A stretch of DNA of 61,058 nt, from the NCBI GenBank assembly GCA_016285145.1, contig JAEEQE010000013.1:1-61058 (forward strand), read 5' to 3'. Under the pieces are notes generated by a model. The model worked only from the letters and a program-made list of their open reading frames with translations. It was not told where the DNA came from and searched no databases. This document shows positions 58,620 to 61,058 of this stretch, in pieces (the first letter of the stretch is position 1; each line of letters starts with the position of its first letter). Position numbers and translations under genes: made by a program. The stretch is from Bacteroidales bacterium. Lineage in GTDB: Bacteria > Bacteroidota > Bacteroidia > Bacteroidales > WCHB1-69.

Positions 58620-60290
58620 TTAAAACTTGAAATTGGACAGCTCCTTACGGATTTTTGTGACCTCTTCCACAATGGACTTCACCAGCTCATACATAAGACT
58701 ATGCGTCAGCCCATCAACGGCATTTGCCTCCATGGTCATGGTGTTGTCCTGTGTTTGGATGACCATGTCGCGCAGGGGGATGATGCCTTCTTCCCTTATC
58801 TCATGGAAGAGGGTGTTCAGGTCCACGCGGGCATACAACGGGTCCTGGGTGCGGATGCCCGCTGGCACGGATTTGGTGGGATTCAGGATGTTTTGCATGA
58901 GCTCGGCCTCCTTGAAGAGAAACAGCATGTTGTCTTTTGTCATTATATAACAAGTGGTGTCATATTTATATACCCATGTAAAGGTCTCATAATCCAAATC
59001 CTTCTTATACGTGGTGAGGATGTAAAGGTCGTGCCCGTCCGCATGGGTGTGTGTGAGCTGCTTGTGGTTCACTAACGAATCCTCGGCGGAAGGTTTGTAG
59101 GGTGCCTCTTCGACAAGCTCTTTGTCATCTCCGGACTCTTCATCGGCAACGACTTCAACAACAGCAGCCTCCTCGTTCAACTGGCTGGCTTTGAAGGCAG
59201 AGTCCAATGCCTGGTTGCGGAGGGTTACATATTGTTCCAATGCCGGTTGCACGGCTTTGGGATCATCAAGGGTGGTGCAAAGAAGATAACCGTTGTCCGA
59301 ATCCAGGGAGCCTATGAATGGGTGGTTGAGCAACGGGGCTAACGCCTGGAAATCCGGGCGGGAGGTGAGAAATGGTGCAAGTGAGTCGCCGAGGCCGATT
59401 ACATTGCAGGAGATGACGGCAATCGGATTCTTCAGCGTGTACGGCAGCAAAGGGACCGTCCCTTCGGAAGAGAGATTTGTCGTGGAAATAGGCTCCAACC
59501 CTTTCGGGGTGGACCGGTATAACTCCGTTTTGCTCCAAAATTTGTTTTTTTCGGCCTCGCCTGTGCTGAACATGATCAGGTTCAACTTGTCCAGACTGGA
59601 GGAGAGGGACGTGTTCTGCTTCCTGATGATGCCGCTCAGCATTTTCAAGTCGGGGTGTTGGGCGTTATAGGCTACAAACGAGTTGACACCCTTTGTGACG
59701 ATCATCTGTCCTGTTTCGCTGGTGAGGAAAGAGGACTTTTGCATTTTCCCCCAGTTCTGTAGGATAGCCTTCTGGAGTTCGTTGGGGGATGTCTCAACAT
59801 CGTCATCGATTCGGTTGTTCAAATATAAATAGGCTATGTCGTCCGTGCAGAGGATAGCTCCGGAACCGGAAGCATCAAGTAGGAGCCTGAAATTCTGACC
59901 GTTGTCTGTGATGGACTTAAAAGAGGCTTTCTCGCCCATCTTCCGGACCGTCTTTTCGAAATTCTTTTCGTTGTTGAGCGGGATGAGAAAACAGTTGTTG
60001 TTTATAAATGCGGCTGTTGTCGAGAAGTCAATCCCGGACTTGTCATCCATTTGTATCCAGCTGTGTACAAAATTCTTGATGATTTTTTTCTCTTTGTATA
60101 ATGGGTTCAGAATCTTGTCATTGTCCAATGCTGCCAATTCGAAGCTGGTTGCCAGTTCGGGCCATTCAATCAGTTGGAGCTGGTAGCAGTTGTCGGGCAC
60201 CAGGTTGAGCACGCGGGGTGTTGGTGCGTTTTGTCCGATGATGGTGCAGAAGGAAAAACAAAACAGGAAAAATAATAGTCTTTTATTCAT
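58620..60290 (-). CDS. Exported protein of unknown function
   Basis: A protein of 556 residues with a signal peptide (MNKRLLFFLFCFSFCTIIGQ). The pattern of alternating short hydrophobic strands (LNLVPDNCYQLQLIEWPELA, AAFINNNCFLIPL, PIAVISCNVIGLGDSLAP) recalls the DUF4836 type of periplasmic proteins, but I would not assign it. An acidic linker (VEVVADEESGDDKELVEEA) lies near residue 385. Its promoter diverges from that of the fucosidase gene. Confidence 0.6.
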   Translation of the reverse strand: MNKRLLFFLFCFSFCTIIGQNAPTPRVLNLVPDNCYQLQLIEWPELATSFELAALDNDKILNPLYKEKKIIKNFVHSWIQMDDKSGIDFSTTAAFINNNCFLIPLNNEKNFEKTVRKMGEKASFKSITDNGQNFRLLLDASGSGAILCTDDIAYLYLNNRIDDDVETSPNELQKAILQNWGKMQKSSFLTSETGQMIVTKGVNSFVAYNAQHPDLKMLSGIIRKQNTSLSSSLDKLNLIMFSTGEAEKNKFWSKTELYRSTPKGLEPISTTNLSSEGTVPLLPYTLKNPIAVISCNVIGLGDSLAPFLTSRPDFQALAPLLNHPFIGSLDSDNGYLLCTTLDDPKAVQPALEQYVTLRNQALDSAFKASQLNEEAAVVEVVADEESGDDKELVEEAPYKPSAEDSLVNHKQLTHTHADGHDLYILTTYKKDLDYETFTWVYKYDTTCYIMTKDNMLFLFKEAELMQNILNPTKSVPAGIRTQDPLYARVDLNTLFHEIREEGIIPLRDMVIQTQDNTMTMEANAVDGLTHSLMYELVKSIVEEVTKIRKELSNFKF

Positions 60291-60338
60291 TAACAGTTGG
60301 TCTTAAATGTGTTATAATGATATGCGATAAATAATTTG

Positions 60339-60346
60339 CAAAAATA
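60339..60346 (-). promoter_or_regulatory. Promoter of the 58.6-60.3 kb gene
   Basis: Minus strand TATTTTTG then CAAA, 48 bases before the ATG at 60290. It lies 21 bases from the divergent fucosidase promoter. Confidence 0.6.
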
Positions 60347-60367
60347 GTTGTTTTAGGTTTTATTTCT

Positions 60368-60375
60368 TATTTTTG
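60368..60375 (+). promoter_or_regulatory. Promoter of the fucosidase gene
   Basis: TATTTTTG then CAAAA, ending only 11 bases before ATG 60387. The transcript leader would be a few bases long at most. Confidence 0.55.
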
Positions 60376-60386
60376 CAAAAAAAAAT

Positions 60387-61058
60387 ATGAAAAAGAGGTC
60401 GGCGTTGTTCCTGTTTCTTGTTCTGCTCGGTCTTGTCGTGCAGGCGCAGAAGTATGCTCCGAAGCCGAAACCGGCAGCCCCGCCGAAGCCCTACGGCCCT
60501 GTGCCCACACCTGCGCAGGTGGCCTGGCAGCGGATGGAGATGAACATGTTCTGCCATTTCGGGCCCAACACCTTCACTGGATTGGAGTGGGGCGAAGGCA
60601 CAGAGCCAGAGGATATTTTCAACCCCACCGCCCTCGACTGCAACCAGTGGGTGGATGTGGCGAAGAAGGCTGGTTTTCAGGGAATTATCCTTACGGCCAA
60701 GCACCATGATGGCTTCTGTTTGTGGCCCAATCCCATGAGCACACACACCGTGCGTGAGAGCGCGTGGCGCAACGGCCGAGGCGATGTGTTGCGCGAGCTT
60801 GCCGACGCTTGCCAGCGGGGTGGGGTGAAGTTTGGGATTTACATCTCCCCGTGGGACCGCAACGCGCCCACATACGGCACCCCCGAATACAACAAAGTGT
60901 TCCTCAAGACTTTACGACATGCGCACACCCGTTACGGCCCTATCTTCGAGCAATGGTTCGACGGGGCCAACGGCGAGGGTCCGAACGGCAAGAAGCAGGT
61001 CTATGACTGGAAGAAGTTCAACGGGCAGACGAAGAAGTTGCAGCCCAATGCGGTGATT
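60387..61058 (+). CDS. Alpha-L-fucosidase, GH29 (5' part, runs off the window)
   Basis: The first 224 codons of a larger gene. Signal peptide MKKRSALFLFLVLLGLVVQA, a proline-rich linker (PKPKPAAPPKPYGPVP), then the GH29 barrel: MFCHFGPNTFTGLEWGEG, the strand FQGIILTAKHHDGFCLWPNP with the conserved HHDG, and FGIYISPWD. PIFEQWFDGANGEG holds the aspartate that should be the nucleophile in FEQWFDG. It removes terminal L-fucose from glycans. Family members have about 450-600 residues, so more than half is outside the window. Confidence 0.9.
   Translation, partial: MKKRSALFLFLVLLGLVVQAQKYAPKPKPAAPPKPYGPVPTPAQVAWQRMEMNMFCHFGPNTFTGLEWGEGTEPEDIFNPTALDCNQWVDVAKKAGFQGIILTAKHHDGFCLWPNPMSTHTVRESAWRNGRGDVLRELADACQRGGVKFGIYISPWDRNAPTYGTPEYNKVFLKTLRHAHTRYGPIFEQWFDGANGEGPNGKKQVYDWKKFNGQTKKLQPNAVI

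Overview
The window comes from a strictly anaerobic member of the Bacteroidota, most likely order Bacteroidales. Most transcription units start behind a TAnnTTTG -7 element instead of a sigma70 box, and few genes have a Shine-Dalgarno sequence. Several proteins carry type IX secretion (T9SS) C-terminal sorting domains. Lineage families present are BT_3928, FISUMP, an Omp28-like protein, DUF1599 and a gingipain-type C25 peptidase. An anaerobic lifestyle is suggested by an ADP-forming acetyl-CoA synthetase, Rnf subunits, a [FeFe]-hydrogenase-like protein, two radical SAM proteins and a nitroreductase. The genus cannot be read from the sequence.

Layout. 1-0.2 kb: remnant of a phage tape-measure gene joined to a dispersed repeat. 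0.2-5 kb: a TPR protein diverging from a DRTGG / HATPase / hydrogenase-like / metal-transporter run. 5-7.7 kb: rpsT, a thioesterase, an rRNA/tRNA methyltransferase, and a decayed stretch with two orphan T9SS tails and small AT-rich ORFs. 7.7-14.2 kb, minus strand: ADP-forming acetyl-CoA synthetase, phosphoglucomutase, and a ROK kinase / radical SAM / Cys-rich TonB-type operon. 14.3-20.1 kb: an isolated block of thirteen ribosomal protein genes (rplV to rpsE) with its own promoter and terminator. 20.2-29.1 kb: a PD-(D/E)XK-like protein, a NUC-type nuclease, a BadF-type kinase, the C25 peptidase, DUF1599, a MauE/DoxX-like protein and prmC. 29.1-30.3 kb: an AT-rich islet flanked by inverted repeat copies. 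30.3-35.8 kb: rnfB and rnfC without rnfDGEA, a YfcC carrier and a FISUMP protein. 35.8-42.1 kb: two gene remnants and a 1985-residue alpha-2-macroglobulin. 42.1-48.4 kb: a repeat-rich island with three RHS-core/toxin genes, each followed by an exported candidate immunity protein, closed by a second tape-measure remnant and repeat copy. 48.4-51.7 kb, minus strand: a TPR-like protein, a thioredoxin lipoprotein, murD and three tRNAs. 52-61 kb: acpP-fabF-rnc, an Omp28-like T9SS protein, a lipid kinase, a radical SAM protein, a nitroreductase, an unknown exported protein and the start of a GH29 alpha-L-fucosidase.

How it fits together. The housekeeping genes suit a fermenter of peptides and sugars that conserves energy through acyl-CoA synthetase and a ferredoxin-linked ion pump. 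It exports hydrolases by T9SS. Between these genes lies an unstable accessory layer: dispersed GC-rich repeats, intergenic filler built from short degenerate words, truncated tails of exported proteins, an internally deleted symporter, and the RHS toxin-immunity array. The same instability may explain why the S10-spc ribosomal cluster and the rnf operon are both split here. The RHS array and the in-frame hairpin insert shared by two of its cores are the strongest leads.
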